Made by a program: the position numbers and the translations under genes
The notes under the pieces: generated by a model
What the model was told of the DNA's origin: nothing
Database searches by the model: none
Seen by the model: only the letters and a program-made list of their open reading frames with translations
Origin: Lithodes maja
Taxonomy: Eukaryota; Arthropoda; Malacostraca; Decapoda; Lithodidae
Assembly: GCA_037953745.1 (NCBI GenBank)
Contig: JBAKBP010012334.1
Coordinates: 1-64,000 of the forward strand
Direction of reading: 5' to 3'
DNA length: 64,000 nucleotides
Shown: one piece after another, positions 1 to 9,870 of the stretch
Layout: each line of letters opens with the position of its first letter
Position numbering within the stretch: position 1 is the stretch's first letter

Positions 1-53
1 GTGTTCGGCTAATCCATCCACTAACCTGCCTTACCCTTAGGGAAGCAGTACGG

Positions 54-183
54 ATTTGTATCAGGTTTACTCCCCTAGACAGGTTGCCAACCAAGGCTGA
101 CGAGTCCCATCCACCCGAATTTGTATAAGGTTGTCTCCCCTAGATGAGTTGCCGACCAAGGCTAACGAGTCCCACCCACCCAA
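54..183. repeat. 65-bp tandem duplication
   Basis: Two adjacent copies of a 65-bp unit, starting at 54 and 119, share ATTTGTAT, CTCCCCTAGA, GTTGCC and CCAAGGCT. No coding signal or known family was recognised. From 184 to about 700 I see only unique AT-rich sequence with short spurious ORFs. Confidence 0.7.
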
Positions 184-699
184 TGCTAATACGATCTGTT
201 ATTGAGAGTCGGGTGGCAATATGGGTTAAATCCGGGAGTTTTCTAGTGCGGCCAATATTTGTACAGTGCGATAAATTTCCCGCCCGACTCGTGGCATCAC
301 TGGCGTTTGAGCAGCTTGGGCATGGAGGAAGGATGGTCAGTCAGACATTTTTTTACCCCGTACTGTGTGACGCTATCTGGCATTCTCGGGTTTGTGATCG
401 TATCAAGTGTATAGTTTAAGGTAAGGAAAGGTCTAATTTACCATTGATATGCTATATTTATCATTAACATTTGTTGTTGGTATGTTTGTCAGTATAAATA
501 ACGATGTTTAACGATAAATAGATATGTTTGCTGTGTGGAGGACTGATCCACCAATTATGTTTTTTCCCATAGAATATGTTGTTCACAGTGTGTGAATTCA
601 CATAGTGCGATGCACTATATCGACCAATTTCTCGCACTATTAAAATGTAGAACTTGCAAACTAAACAAACCAAAACTGGGAGAAAGACAATATAAAGTC

Positions 700-796
700 A
701 AATCAACTTATCACAGATACTTATAAAGCTGCACAAAATTGCCTAAATGTAACTAGAAAATAATGAAAACGACGTCGCTGGTACAGAAAAGGTTAA
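700..796. repeat. partial TTAA MITE (family B, right half)
   Basis: Right half of the family B fold-back element that recurs across the window. It shows GCTGCACAAAATTG followed by a diverged CTAAATGTA arm, and ends in GGTACAGAAAAGGTTAA. The left half is missing or too diverged to see. Confidence 0.6.
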
Positions 797-860
797 GCCA
801 AATCATAATTTTTTTATAAATAAAAGAACCCTAAAATTAATGGGGTTAATGGGGATGTGT

Positions 861-1103
861 TCTGGGACCAATGACAAACCCAAACCCCTATAAAGATACT
901 ATAATAAATCAGGGCATCAGATAGTGAGGGAGACCTGTTGTTCTGGGACCAATGACAAACCCAAACCCCTATAAAGATACTATAATAAATCAGGGCATCA
1001 GATAGTGAGGGAGACCTGTTGTTCTGGGACCAATGACAAACCCAAACCCCTATAAAGATACTATAATAAATCAGGGCATCAGATAGTGAGGGAGACCTGT
1101 TGT
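861..1103. repeat. 81-bp tandem repeat, three copies
   Basis: Three nearly identical 81-bp units begin at 861, 942 and 1023, each with TCTGGGACCAATGACAAACC. Because 81 is a multiple of three, the minus strand reads as an open frame with a 27-residue period (814-1137). That frame is a by-product of the repeat length and not evidence for a gene. Confidence 0.9.
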
Positions 1104-1239
1104 TTTGACACGCTTCACTGCCGCACACCTCGTTCAAGATGGCCTCAAATTTGACCTCAATATTTTTGCAGTTGCCGCCATCCCCATCTCGCTCAAAATG
1201 GCCCCCAAACTACGGCAAATTGATGCAGTTTAGGAAGGA

Positions 1240-1405
1240 CCTCTAGCACTAAAATGGCTACTTACTATTATCAATTAACCATCTTAGCTACTACTACAGA
1301 TCCTTCCTAAGACGCTAAGAAATGTCTAAATATAGGTAGAATAAAATATACTAGACATGACCCGCACTATATAACGGTCAAGTTAATATGCAGGATTTGA
1401 AACTG
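1240..1405. repeat. degenerate family B-like MITE
   Basis: Diverged copy with the family's internal blocks: an AGATCCTTCCTAAG-like centre, GTCTAAATATAGGTAGAATA, and a terminal TTAA near 1383. The termini are eroded, so the boundaries are approximate. Confidence 0.4.
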
Positions 1406-1499
1406 CTTAATAAATCGTAGGCTTGTTCATAATTCTTTAACCCCTGGAGTACCAGAGACGCACCTTATGCGTCGGCAATGTATGTAACGCGTTAACTGT

Positions 1500-1898
1500 C
1501 TTGATAGCGTAATACATAAGTGCATGGAATTTTGGTGTGAGTATCCTAGGTTCCAGTCCTTGGAGTGCCACATGTATTGACCGAATAATGTATGTCAGGA
1601 GTCTAGCTCGTTCAAACGTGTATCCTCAAACTACGGCAAATCTACCAACGAATGTAATGTAATGTCCTGAGTCAGTCTTGTTCAAAATGGCTATTAACTA
1701 CGGAAAATCCACCGAGGAATGTAATGTAATATAAGTCCGGAGTCCCCAAGCTCGTTCAAACTATTTTATATTTTTTCACCAACCAACTTGACTTCTAAAC
1801 TCAATTAATGAAATTAACAAGTACATGTGGCACTCCAAGGACTCGAACCCAGGATACTCACACCAAAATTCCATGCACTTATGTATTACGCTATCAAG
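1500..1898. repeat. inverted pair of tRNA-like (SINE-like) arms
   Basis: A 77-bp arm at 1500-1576 is repeated in inverse orientation at 1822-1898. Read from the minus strand, the right arm contains GGTTCGAGTCC, a perfect match to the Pol III B box. The left arm has two changes in that box. An A-box-like TGATAGCGTAA lies upstream in each. I could not fold a full cloverleaf with a matching acceptor stem, so this is better described as a tRNA-derived SINE or tRNA pseudogene pair than as tRNA genes. The spacer (1577-1821) holds degenerate ~100-bp repeats carrying AATGTAATGTAAT. Confidence 0.5.
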
Positions 1899-2204
1899 GC
1901 ATTACGTCAGGAGTCAAGCTCGTTCCAACTATCCCCAAATCACGGTGACTAATTGTTTTCTACCCGGGTGGTTCCAGTCCTGGTATGGTTAAGCTTAATG
2001 TAAATACCGATCCTAATATACTGTACCTTTGATAATGTACCCATACTGATATACCTATAGCCTACTGTTAAAGGCGGTGTCTCACGAGCGGTACTTACGT
2101 ATATTTTTACGAGCAATTGCAGTCTGGCAGCTTCAAAATATGTTCCGCAAGAATTTACCCCTTCTGTACTGCCGATGTACTTTTCATCATACAGTTGACC
2201 CTCC

Positions 2205-2299
2205 AAACTAATGGGCCGAATGTCATAAAATCTGAAAACTAATGGGGCTAAACATGAGGGAGACGGGAGTCCAAAAAACTGGGCCATCCCCCCTTAAAA
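2205..2299. repeat. partial family A MITE (terminal part)
   Basis: Contains the block AAACTAATGGGGCTAAACAT, then GAGGGAGACGGGAGTCC and CCCCCCTTAA. These match the terminal portion of the family A elements at 17892-18257 and 51405-51537. From 2300 to about 2740 I see nothing recognisable. Confidence 0.5.
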
Positions 2300-2741
2300 G
2301 GTGTTGATAGTTGAGGAGACATTTTCAACTTTGGCTAAACTGGTATCGGCTTCTAGACTCCGATACACGTAGCCGATACGCTTGCTCTGCCGACGCCTAT
2401 CCGATACTGTAATTCCAATGCCGAATTTCCCGATGTCGAATAGCACAATTTTCCGTCGAATTTGTCTTTTTCAATATGTGCACAGTCGGCCTAATAAGTG
2501 ATGTCTCGGCACCCATTATGTTTTGATCAATAATTGGTATCGGCAATATTTACAACGGATTTCTTCTATTTGAGGGAGATACACCAACATTTTCCTACAC
2601 TTACCAACCCTATTCAACATCTGACAGACATTATTACAGCACAGAGCGAGCCAAACTTAATGACAGCCGAGACATGACTTATTAGCGCCACTGTACAGTA
2701 GGCCAAAAACGCTTGACCGCTAACCTCTGTAACTCAATCCA

Positions 2742-3080
2742 GCTAATATCTCTTGCCATTTGAGAAGGGTCAGCCAGGGATTTGGTGTGGTGATTTTGCA
2801 GCCCATTTGCTCCAGTCCTTTTTGAGATATTGTGGTTAGGGTTTACAGTTTCAACAGCTAATATTTCTAGCGTTTGGGAAGAGTTGGCCAGGGAATAGGT
2901 GTGGAGATTATATAGCCCATTTGCTCTAACCCTTTTTTCAGTTCTAGAAGTTCGAATTCAAGATTTTAAAAGCGACTGGAGTAATCAAGCTAATTTGGGA
3001 AGAGTCGGCCAGAGATTAGGTGTGGACATTAACAGCCCATGTGCTCTAGCCCATTTTGAGGTCCAGAGGTTAGGGCTCAA
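2742..3080. repeat. degenerate ~115-bp tandem repeat
   Basis: Three diverged units share GCTAAT, a TTTGGGAAGAG(T/G) block, GGTGTGG, CAGCCCAT(T/G)TGCTC and a CCTTTTTGAG-like end. They start near 2742, 2860 and 2985. A fourth, isolated copy lies at 56521-56605, so the unit is dispersed as well as tandem. Confidence 0.6.
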
Positions 3081-3310
3081 GATTTTTTGGCCTACAGTAC
3101 TTGTGAATAGATTTAAGTTTATAAACAATTTAATAGTTTTAGTTTCATTTTTTCCACGATATATTTGGGGTCGCATTTTTTTCACGATATATTTGGGGTG
3201 TTTTCGTAGGGTAATATATATTATAATTATTATTTCCGGTTTTTGCCAATTTTTGCGAGAATATTTTCGCAACGTTTTTGTTATGATTGTCGTTGGCCGT
3301 GTACGTTTTT

Positions 3311-3513
3311 TACATGTACAGTACTTTTTCTGCATGTACGTTTTCTGCATGTACGTTTGCTACATGTACGTTTGCTACATGTATGTTTGCTACATGTACG
3401 TTTGCTACATGAACGTTTTCGCTACATGTACGTTTTTGACGTACTTTTTCGACATGTACGTTCTCTACATGTACGTTTTCCACATGTACGTTTTCCACAT
3501 GTACGTTTTCTAC
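3311..3513. repeat. 15-bp minisatellite (TACATGTACGTTTGC)n
   Basis: About 13 units of a 15-bp motif built on the palindrome ACATGT followed by ACGTTT and a variable dinucleotide. The length is a multiple of three, so open frames with a 5-residue period appear on both strands. I regard these as spurious. Confidence 0.9.
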
Positions 3514-3611
3514 ATAATGTTTGGGTATACATATATATTGATATATAATTTTTTGTGCCGATTTTTTGCGATGTTTTCCATAAGGGTTATTTGGAAAGAA
3601 TTATTCCATTA

Positions 3612-3997
3612 TTAAGGGGGCCCACCTCGCTTTTTTCTCTATCTCTCCCTCTCTCTTTGGCTTGTATCCATTCGACCCCATTCAGCCTACTGTTTTAAGA
3701 CGTTTACCCCCATCCAGATGTCAATATTTTCCTGTCGAGCGGTAGCGAGCCAGCATACATATATTTTTGTTTTGACAGCAAGCTAAATTTGTACATTTTT
3801 CTTTTGAGAAATGTCTTCGGCGAAGCCGGATTTCTCCATACAATGCTGGCTCGCTATCGCTCACCAGGAAGAAATTAACACCTGGATGGGGATAAACGTC
3901 TTAAAACAGTTGGCTGAATGGGGCCGAATGGATACAAGCCAGGGAATGAGAGAGAAAAGGAGAGAAATATAAAAACAAAAACGGTGACCCCCCTTAA
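3612..3997. mobile_element. family A-like fold-back MITE, TTAA termini
   Basis: Begins TTAAGGGGGCCCACC and ends GGTGACCCCCCTTAA, with long complementary internal arms (GTTTTAAGACGTTTACCCC against GGGGATAAACGTCTTAAAAC). Target-site TTAA ends suggest mobilisation by a piggyBac-type transposase. No ORF is present. Confidence 0.7.
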
Positions 3998-4105
3998 ATG
4001 TGTGAATTTTTTGTACTATTATTATAATTATTATTATTATTATGATGATTTTTGTCATGAATAAAACATAACTTTTTGACATGATTATTATTTTTATTTG
4101 TATCA

Positions 4106-4598
4106 TTAACCCTCCAGCCCCGGCTATGTATTATATATATATTCCTCAAAACCCGGGTGTTTTGGCCGAAAAACGTCTAGGCTAGGCTACCGTATATTTG
4201 TTAATCAGACTGCTTCCCGCATTCCCGCGCATCCCCAAGCGTAGCTGTGTTATTTACCTGTAGAATGGCATTAAGTAGAGCTCTCTAAGTCAACTGGTTG
4301 AGCTGTGATGATGATTTCATTGGAGATAACTTTATGGCCAAAACAGCCACTTTACACTACTATTCGATACTTAACAACAACATACAGGCACACACGAACA
4401 AGCGACGCTCTCCTTCTTGTGGCCGGAGATGCGGGGCGTCGGTCCAGCCGGCTGTTGTTTACATGCGTCGGACCGACGCCTCGCACACGAAGCTCACAGG
4501 CTTTCAACCACTGGGCGTTCAAGAGCCCTTCCGGGTACTGTACCTGTTATATGCTTTTTTATGGGCGTTCAAGAGCCCTTCCGTGGTGAGAGGGTTAA
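4106..4598. mobile_element. family C MITE (TTAACCCTCCAGCCCCGGC), copy 1
   Basis: Starts TTAACCCTCCAGCCCCGGC and ends GAGAGGGTTAA. It shares over 400 bp of near-identical sequence with 7174-7660. The right part differs from copy 2: it carries a duplicated GGGCGTTCAAGAGCCCTTCC, at about 4506 and 4563. Just outside, AAGGGAACCGCCCAGTG is duplicated (4595-4650). Small ORFs inside are not supported as genes. Confidence 0.75.
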
Positions 4599-4700
4599 GG
4601 GAACCGCCCAGTGTTGTATTATTAAGGGAACCGCCCAGTGTTGTATCATTAACCCTTGGGATCCGGGGGGCCTCATATGAAGTTTGGTATTTTCAAACCT

Positions 4701-6754
4701 CCCCCTTGCCACATGACTCGTTGCCGCCGTTTGGGGGCTTCCGGGCTTGTAGGTGGAGCGGCCAAGGTTCTTGGCCGCTCTCCCTATCACCTCCAACTAA
4801 TTTTGTCATGTCCTTTTCTTTCTCCTCCTTTCTAGTTTTCGTTTTTCCCTCTTCCGCTTTCTCCTGGGGCTGCCATCAGAGGCCGGTCTCCCACCCTTGA
4901 ACTTTTGTGGTCCCGTCCCTCCCTTCCCTTCCGGTTGACTTCCCTGTTTGCTTCCTTCCTTTCTCTTTAACTGCTTCGGAGGTTCTAGTTTCCTTAGGGC
5001 TTCGCCTTGGTGTCTCTGATCACTGCTGAGTTGGCAGAGTCCACCTGGCGACAGGTGCTGCCGGCCAGGGCTCGCAAGGCTCGTTGCTGGAGGATAGGCA
5101 CTATAGGGTTGCTTTGGGGTTTCTGACTCTCTTCTCTCTTCCCAGTGAGTGTGTCAGGTGACTACGCCGGCCCCGTTCTCCGTGGGACAAAGCTGCAGGA
5201 CAAATGCCCGGGTTGTACAAGGTCCCTAGCTCAAAGCCGAGACCTGTCCCATCTCAATTGGCCGCATTCTGGGTTTCGTGGCCCTGCGGAGGTCTTTCTC
5301 CCTTTCGTTGCCAGGGGCACCTGGTAACCGCAGTATCTTCTTCCATGCTTTACCCCCTTTTCTCTTGCTATGGTGACGACTTATGCTTTTTTCCCTGTTC
5401 TTCCCTGTTTATGGCTTCTGCTTTAGTGGTTCCGGTGAGTGAGCCCCTTGTGGCATGCAGCCTGCCACTTGGGGGTCTGTTGTCTGGCTGTCAGTCCGGT
5501 TCACCGCGGGAGCACGGTGAGTTGGGGATGGTTTTGGGTGCTCTCGACCGGCCCGCTGAACTATCCCTCGGTCGTCGCTCGTCCCTCTCGTCCATTACCG
5601 TTCCGAATCCTTCTACTACCCTTCCGTCTTCGTCACGTCTTTCTCCACCCTCCACTACCCAGGATTTCATCTCCTCTCCTGTAGTTATTTCTGTGTCTTC
5701 CTCTTCTTCCTCTTCTCCCTCTAGTCATGTCACCCTCGACCCTTTTCTGCCCTCCCTCCCTCGTTCTCTTTCCTCTTCTTCTCCAGTTTCGTCCTCTTCT
5801 CGTCCTCGCTCCTCGGTCCTCCCTATGTCCTCTCTCTTTGCACCTCCTTCCTTTACTAAGTTTTTCTCCGTCCCTGCTTCTGCGCCTCTAGCCGGTGATG
5901 ACCTCCTCTTCCACCTGTGTCAACTTCAACAGGTGGGAAAGGACGTCACCTTCCACTCCCGCCATGATGCCTCCCGTCTTGTTACCGTCCAAAACGAACT
6001 TCAGGCTACTGCTATGTCCTCTTTCGTCGATTGTTCTGGCACCCCCATCCCGGCTCAAAAAGATCAACGACTCAACTCCTGTACAGGGACTGTCCTGATC
6101 CCCGCTTCCATTCGTCTCGGGGGTCGTCCTTTCGCGGATTGCGCCGACCTCGTCAAGGACATCGTTGTCGCTCAAGACCACAAGGTGGTTAGTGTGGTAT
6201 GCTACACTATCCCTCCTCGCGACCTTCGCCGCCATCCCGCTAACATTGCCAAGATCTCTTTTGATGGACTTTCCCTTCCTGCCCATGTTATTGTCGGTGG
6301 TACTCGCCTCCCCGTGACTGCATCTCTTCCCCGTCCACTCCAGTGTCGCAGCTGCTGGCGTTTCGGCCACCCGGCTAAGTTCTGCCGTACAGCCGCTGAG
6401 AGCCCACTCTGCCCGCGCTGTGCGCAGTCCGGACATGCCGTTGGCGAATGTCAGTCAACGTCCCAGTTCTGCCTTAATTGCCGCGGGTCTCATTCGGCCG
6501 ACTCTAAGATTTGCCCCGTTCATCTGTTCGAGTCTGAGGTTGCTGTCCTCAAAGCGAGACACGGCCTTACGCTCACCGCAGCCCGCCAAGAGGCTCGTCG
6601 CTTGGGCTTCACCCCTCAGTCATTTTCCAAGACTCTGTCTCCTCCCTCCTCTTCTTTGCCTCCCTCTACCACGCCCCCCCCTTTTTCTGGTTCCTCGGTT
6701 CCTTCCACCGCCTCCGCTCCCTCCGTCCCCCCGGTCGCACCAGTTTCGTCATCT
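4701..6754 (+). mobile_element. I-clade-like LINE, 5' fragment
   Basis: Begins with the same CCCCCTTGCCACATGACTCG as the full-length element at 23436 and is nearly identical to it through GTTTCGTCATCT at 6754, where similarity stops abruptly. It therefore holds the 5' UTR and about two thirds of ORF1. The rest of ORF1 and all of ORF2 are absent. The following sequence is the 3' tail of an antisense LINE, so this copy was cut by that insertion and later rearrangement. Confidence 0.9.
5204..6754 (+). pseudogene. LINE ORF1 (gag-like zinc-knuckle protein), 3'-truncated
   Basis: Homologous to ORF1 at 23940-26360. The Ser/Pro-rich N-terminal region, the conserved middle domain and three CCHC-type zinc knuckles are present (CRSCWRFGHPAKFC, CPRCAQSGHAVGEC, CLNCRGSHSADSKICP). 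One cysteine just before the second knuckle is Ser here (AESPLCP) where the full-length copy has AECPLCP. The frame continues into foreign sequence to 6880, so any protein would have a hybrid tail. In LINEs this protein binds element RNA; this copy is inferred inactive. Confidence 0.85.
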
Positions 6755-6806
6755 TTCTTACAGTTTCTTACAGTTTCTTACAGTAGATCCTCTGGAAAAA
6801 GGCAAA

Positions 6807-7173
6807 CTATGCCTGTGTATCCAGCTCAGTACCAGTACTTGCACTGCTGCGGTCGTTCACGGTGTTGGCGGCGGCGGTAGCAGACGCAACATTTTTACTA
6901 TTCTGTATTTTTGTTTTATAATCAAACTTCAAATCTTGTCTTCCCCATGCTTTATCAAGATTACTTTCAAACATCCTTATTGATTCGGAATCGACTACAT
7001 ACTGGGGCAGTGCGTTCCACTCATTTACCACTCTATCACAAAATGAGTTCTTTGCCTTCTCAAGCCTATTTCTTTCTTTGTAAATTTTCTTAGAGTGTCC
7101 TCTCGTTCTTGTTCCCTCCCGCATCAAGAAGATACCTTCACACACATCCTCATCGTACTTTCCTGACACTATC
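6807..7173 (-). pseudogene. C-terminal domain of the same CR1-like ORF2
   Basis: Minus-strand frame with the typical LINE terminal block (FCDRVVNEWNALPQYVVDS, then MFESNLDKAW). It joins across the MITE to the RT pseudogene at 7661, since the frame before the MITE ends at an RGDMID-like sequence and resumes with SGKYDED. The segment was contiguous before the MITE inserted. Confidence 0.75.
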
Positions 7174-7660
7174 TTAACCCTCCAGCCCCGGCTATGTATT
7201 ATATATATATTCCTCGAAATCCGGGTGTTTTGGCCGAAAAACGTCTAGGCTAGGCTACCGTATATTCGTTAATCAGACTGCTTCCCGCATTCCCGCGCAT
7301 CCCCAAGCGTAGCTGTGTTATTTACCTGTAGAATGGCATTAAGTAGAGCTCTCTAAGTCAACTGGTTGAGCTGTGATGATGATTTCATTGGAGATAACTT
7401 TATGGCCAAAACAGCCACTTTACACCACTTTTCGATACTGAACAACAACATACAGGCACACACAAACAAGCGACGCTCTCCTTCTTGTGGCCGGAGATGC
7501 GGAGCGTCGGTCCAGCCGGCTGTTGTTTACATGCGTCGGACCGACGCCTCGCACACGAAGCTCACAGGCTTTCAACCACTGGTACAATGTAGTACCACCC
7601 GGGTTCCTGGGGGCAAAACATAATGGTACACGTGTGTACCATCCGAGTTTGAAGGGTTAA
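7174..7660. mobile_element. family C MITE, copy 2, TTAA target duplication
   Basis: Starts TTAACCCTCCAGCCCCGGC and ends TTTGAAGGGTTAA. It lies inside the antisense CR1-like ORF at ...CTATC-TTAA and TTAA-AAGTC, so the duplicated target is TTAA. It is near-identical to copy 1 over the left ~400 bp. No coding capacity was seen. Confidence 0.85.
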
Positions 7661-8818
7661 AAGTCTATCATATCCCCTCTCTTTCTCCTATATGCCAGTG
7701 TCGGAAGCCCCAGTGTCCTCAACCTCTGCTCATAGCCCGCGTTCTTCAACGTTGGTACCAGCTTGCTAGCTCTCCTCTGCACTTTCTCCACTGCTTCTAT
7801 ATCTTTACCATATATGGAGCCCACACCTGGTTTGCATATTCCAGGTGCGGCCTAACCAGCGCTGTATATAGATTCCTGAAGATTTCTTCGTCAAGTGACA
7901 CAAATGTCCTCCTTATCAGCCCTACAATTCTATTGGCTTTGTTTATCTTTTCCGCTAAATGTTCTGAGAAATTTAACTTATTGTCTATCACTACTCCTAT
8001 ATCCTTTTCTGCACTCACTTCCTCCATCGCTTCATACATACTGTATCCTACCTTGTCTATCTTGCTGGTCCCAATCCGCATGTACTTGCATTTTTTGGAT
8101 GAAAAGACATTAACCAATGCTCAGACCATCCCTTCATACCCTCCACATCTCCTTGAAGCAAACCCATATCTTCCTTACTCCTCACTCTTCTATACAGTTT
8201 AGTGTCATCCGCATACAGGTATACCTCACTTCCATTAGTTATAACTTCAGGCAAGTCGTTGATAAATATAACGAACAGCAGTGGTCCCAACACAGATCCC
8301 TGAGGTACCCCACTTGTAATTTCCCTCCACCCCGAGCCTATTCCATTCACCAGTACCCTCTGTCTCCGATCTTTCAGGAAGGCTTCTATCCATTTCACAC
8401 ATTTCTCCCCTATATTATAGCTTCTAACTTTCTCTATTAACCTTTTATGTGGGACCTTATCGAAGGCCTTCATAAAATCGCAATATACCATGTCTATTAC
8501 ATCACCATCTTCTAGAATTTGCATCCAATCATCTACCACCTTAATTAGCTGTAGTACCGTCGACCTCCCCGGCAAGAATCCGAACTGTCTCCCACTGAAA
8601 AGTTGGTTTGACTTCATATGATCCATTATTCCTTCTCTAATTACCGTTTCCATTAGTTTACACACAACTCTTGTCAAACTGACTGGTCTATAATTCCCTG
8701 GGTCATTTCTCTTTCCCTTCTTAAATATAGCTGTTATGTTCGCCTCTCTCCAGTCCATCAGGATTTGTCCTGTATTAAACGATACCTCAAATAACATTTT
8801 CAATGGCTCTACTAACAT
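7661..8818 (-). pseudogene. CR1-like reverse transcriptase, frameshifted
   Basis: The RT core is on the minus strand at 8057-8818, with YRPVSLTRVVCKLMETVI, FMKAFDKVPH, GVPQGSVLGPLLF and the catalytic YADD box (VYLYADDTKLYR). The frame shifts near 8105 and continues in 7797-8117 (CKYMRIG, then LYTALVRPHLEYANQVW). The endonuclease half is missing by 5' truncation. The motifs are intact, but truncation, frameshift and the MITE insertion make it non-autonomous. Confidence 0.85.
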
Positions 8819-9218
8819 CTCCCCTCCTTCCTTTATGATTCTTGGGTGTATCCCATCCAGTCCCGGTGACTTATTTCTGTTCAGTTTTTCTATTGCCCTT
8901 CTTATTCTAGCATGGGAAAACTATTAGTTTTAGTGCCGGTGCCTGTTTGATGGGAATAGTAGGCACTGCTACGCCCTTGAAAGTGGGTAAATATTTTTAT
9001 AAACAATCATTGATGAAAAGTGCAGCTAAAAAAGCATGCAGGGCAGCAGCAGAAAATGCTAGGGGAGCGGAAGACCTTGATAGTGACGCCGACCCTGGTC
9101 TAGCAACCACCCGCATTCACTTGACCCGGGACGCCGCGTTGGTCACCCACAGCCCTCGGCTTCATATCTCCCTGACGATGACCGAAGGGCCTCTACAAGT
9201 GGTACTAGTGGGGCGGCA

Positions 9219-9870
9219 TTGTCCTCCCACAGTGTGCCACCACAGGCCCCACATCGTAGGGCATTATTTGCTGCGGGGAAGCTCTCGGCTCGCCGCAAAA
9301 GGAGCCCAACTCCCGAGGCTCCCATTGTTGAACCTCCAGCAGCCTCCTGCGCCCCACGCCAACGACGCCTGGTCACTTCTTCACCCGAATTGTCTCCTGA
9401 AGAGGATGCTGATGACCCCAACATTGCCCCAGATGGCCTGACGTCGCCTGAGGAGGAGGAGGATGTGGAAGAGGAGGAAGTCCCGACAAGACGGGTTAGA
9501 GGGCGAGGTCGTGGACGTGGTCGTGGTTAGCTTGCCGACGCCGATGCCCCTGGGCCTGCGCGTGGGCGTGCAGGGCGTCCGCGTGGCCAAGGGTGTGTGC
9601 CTGGGCATCCAGGGCATCCAGGGCGTGTGCCTGCTGCAGCTGCACGTCCTCAAGCATCCGACCTGTTTGTGTGGACAGATGGGGCTGATTTTGAGCCAGA
9701 TTGTCCTGCCTTTGATGAGGTACAGCAGGGTTCCGGGGTGTCACCAGCATATCCCTGTGGTCCAAATGCTACCCCCAGTGAACTTTTCTGTGGCTTCTAT
9801 GACAATGAAGTCATGGAATAGCTCGTCGAAGAGACAAATAACCACCCCCGTAGTTTGTGAACTACTGTAC
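9219..9870 (+). pseudogene. piggyBac-type transposase, N-terminal fragment
   Basis: One frame from about 9219 encodes an acidic Pro/Glu-rich N-terminus, an Arg-Gly tract, then WTDGADFEPDCPAFDE, SGVSPAYP and ELFCGFYDNEVME followed by LVEETNN. This resembles the conserved start of the piggyBac transposase domain (F..f..G..., FfdDevm..iv.eTN). In-frame stops occur at 9528 (after the Arg-Gly tract) and 9819 (inside the conserved motif), and the catalytic DDD region is absent. The frame has no clear ATG. It is a dead 5' fragment, possibly related to the source of the window's TTAA MITEs, though that link is inference. The stretch 8919-9218 shows nothing recognisable. Confidence 0.65.

Larger units (their letters stand above)
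6755..8918 (-). mobile_element. CR1-like LINE 3' part, antisense, split by a MITE
   Basis: Reading right to left, this is a 5'-truncated non-LTR element. It has RT up to about 8057, RT C-terminal and thumb regions to about 7700, and the terminal domain at 6807-7169. Its 3' end is a microsatellite tail of three 10-bp units (TTTCTTACAG on the plus strand, 6755-6785), typical of CR1/L2-like elements. The family C MITE at 7174-7660 interrupts it at a TTAA. Confidence 0.85.

Noticed and set aside
464..673. 69-codon minus-strand ORF
   Set aside because: Short, no ATG context or domain, in AT-rich sequence with no supporting neighbour.
1500..1898. Two functional tRNA genes
   Set aside because: The B box is good in one arm, but I could not pair an acceptor stem or identify an anticodon loop with confidence.
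2899..3615. 238-codon ORF on the plus strand
   Set aside because: It spans degenerate repeats and the 15-bp minisatellite, is Tyr/Phe/Cys-rich from simple sequence, and shows no domain.
4298..4900. 200-codon ORF over the family C MITE and LINE 5' UTR
   Set aside because: It crosses the boundary of two unrelated mobile elements and the first part recurs at 7366 only because the MITE does.
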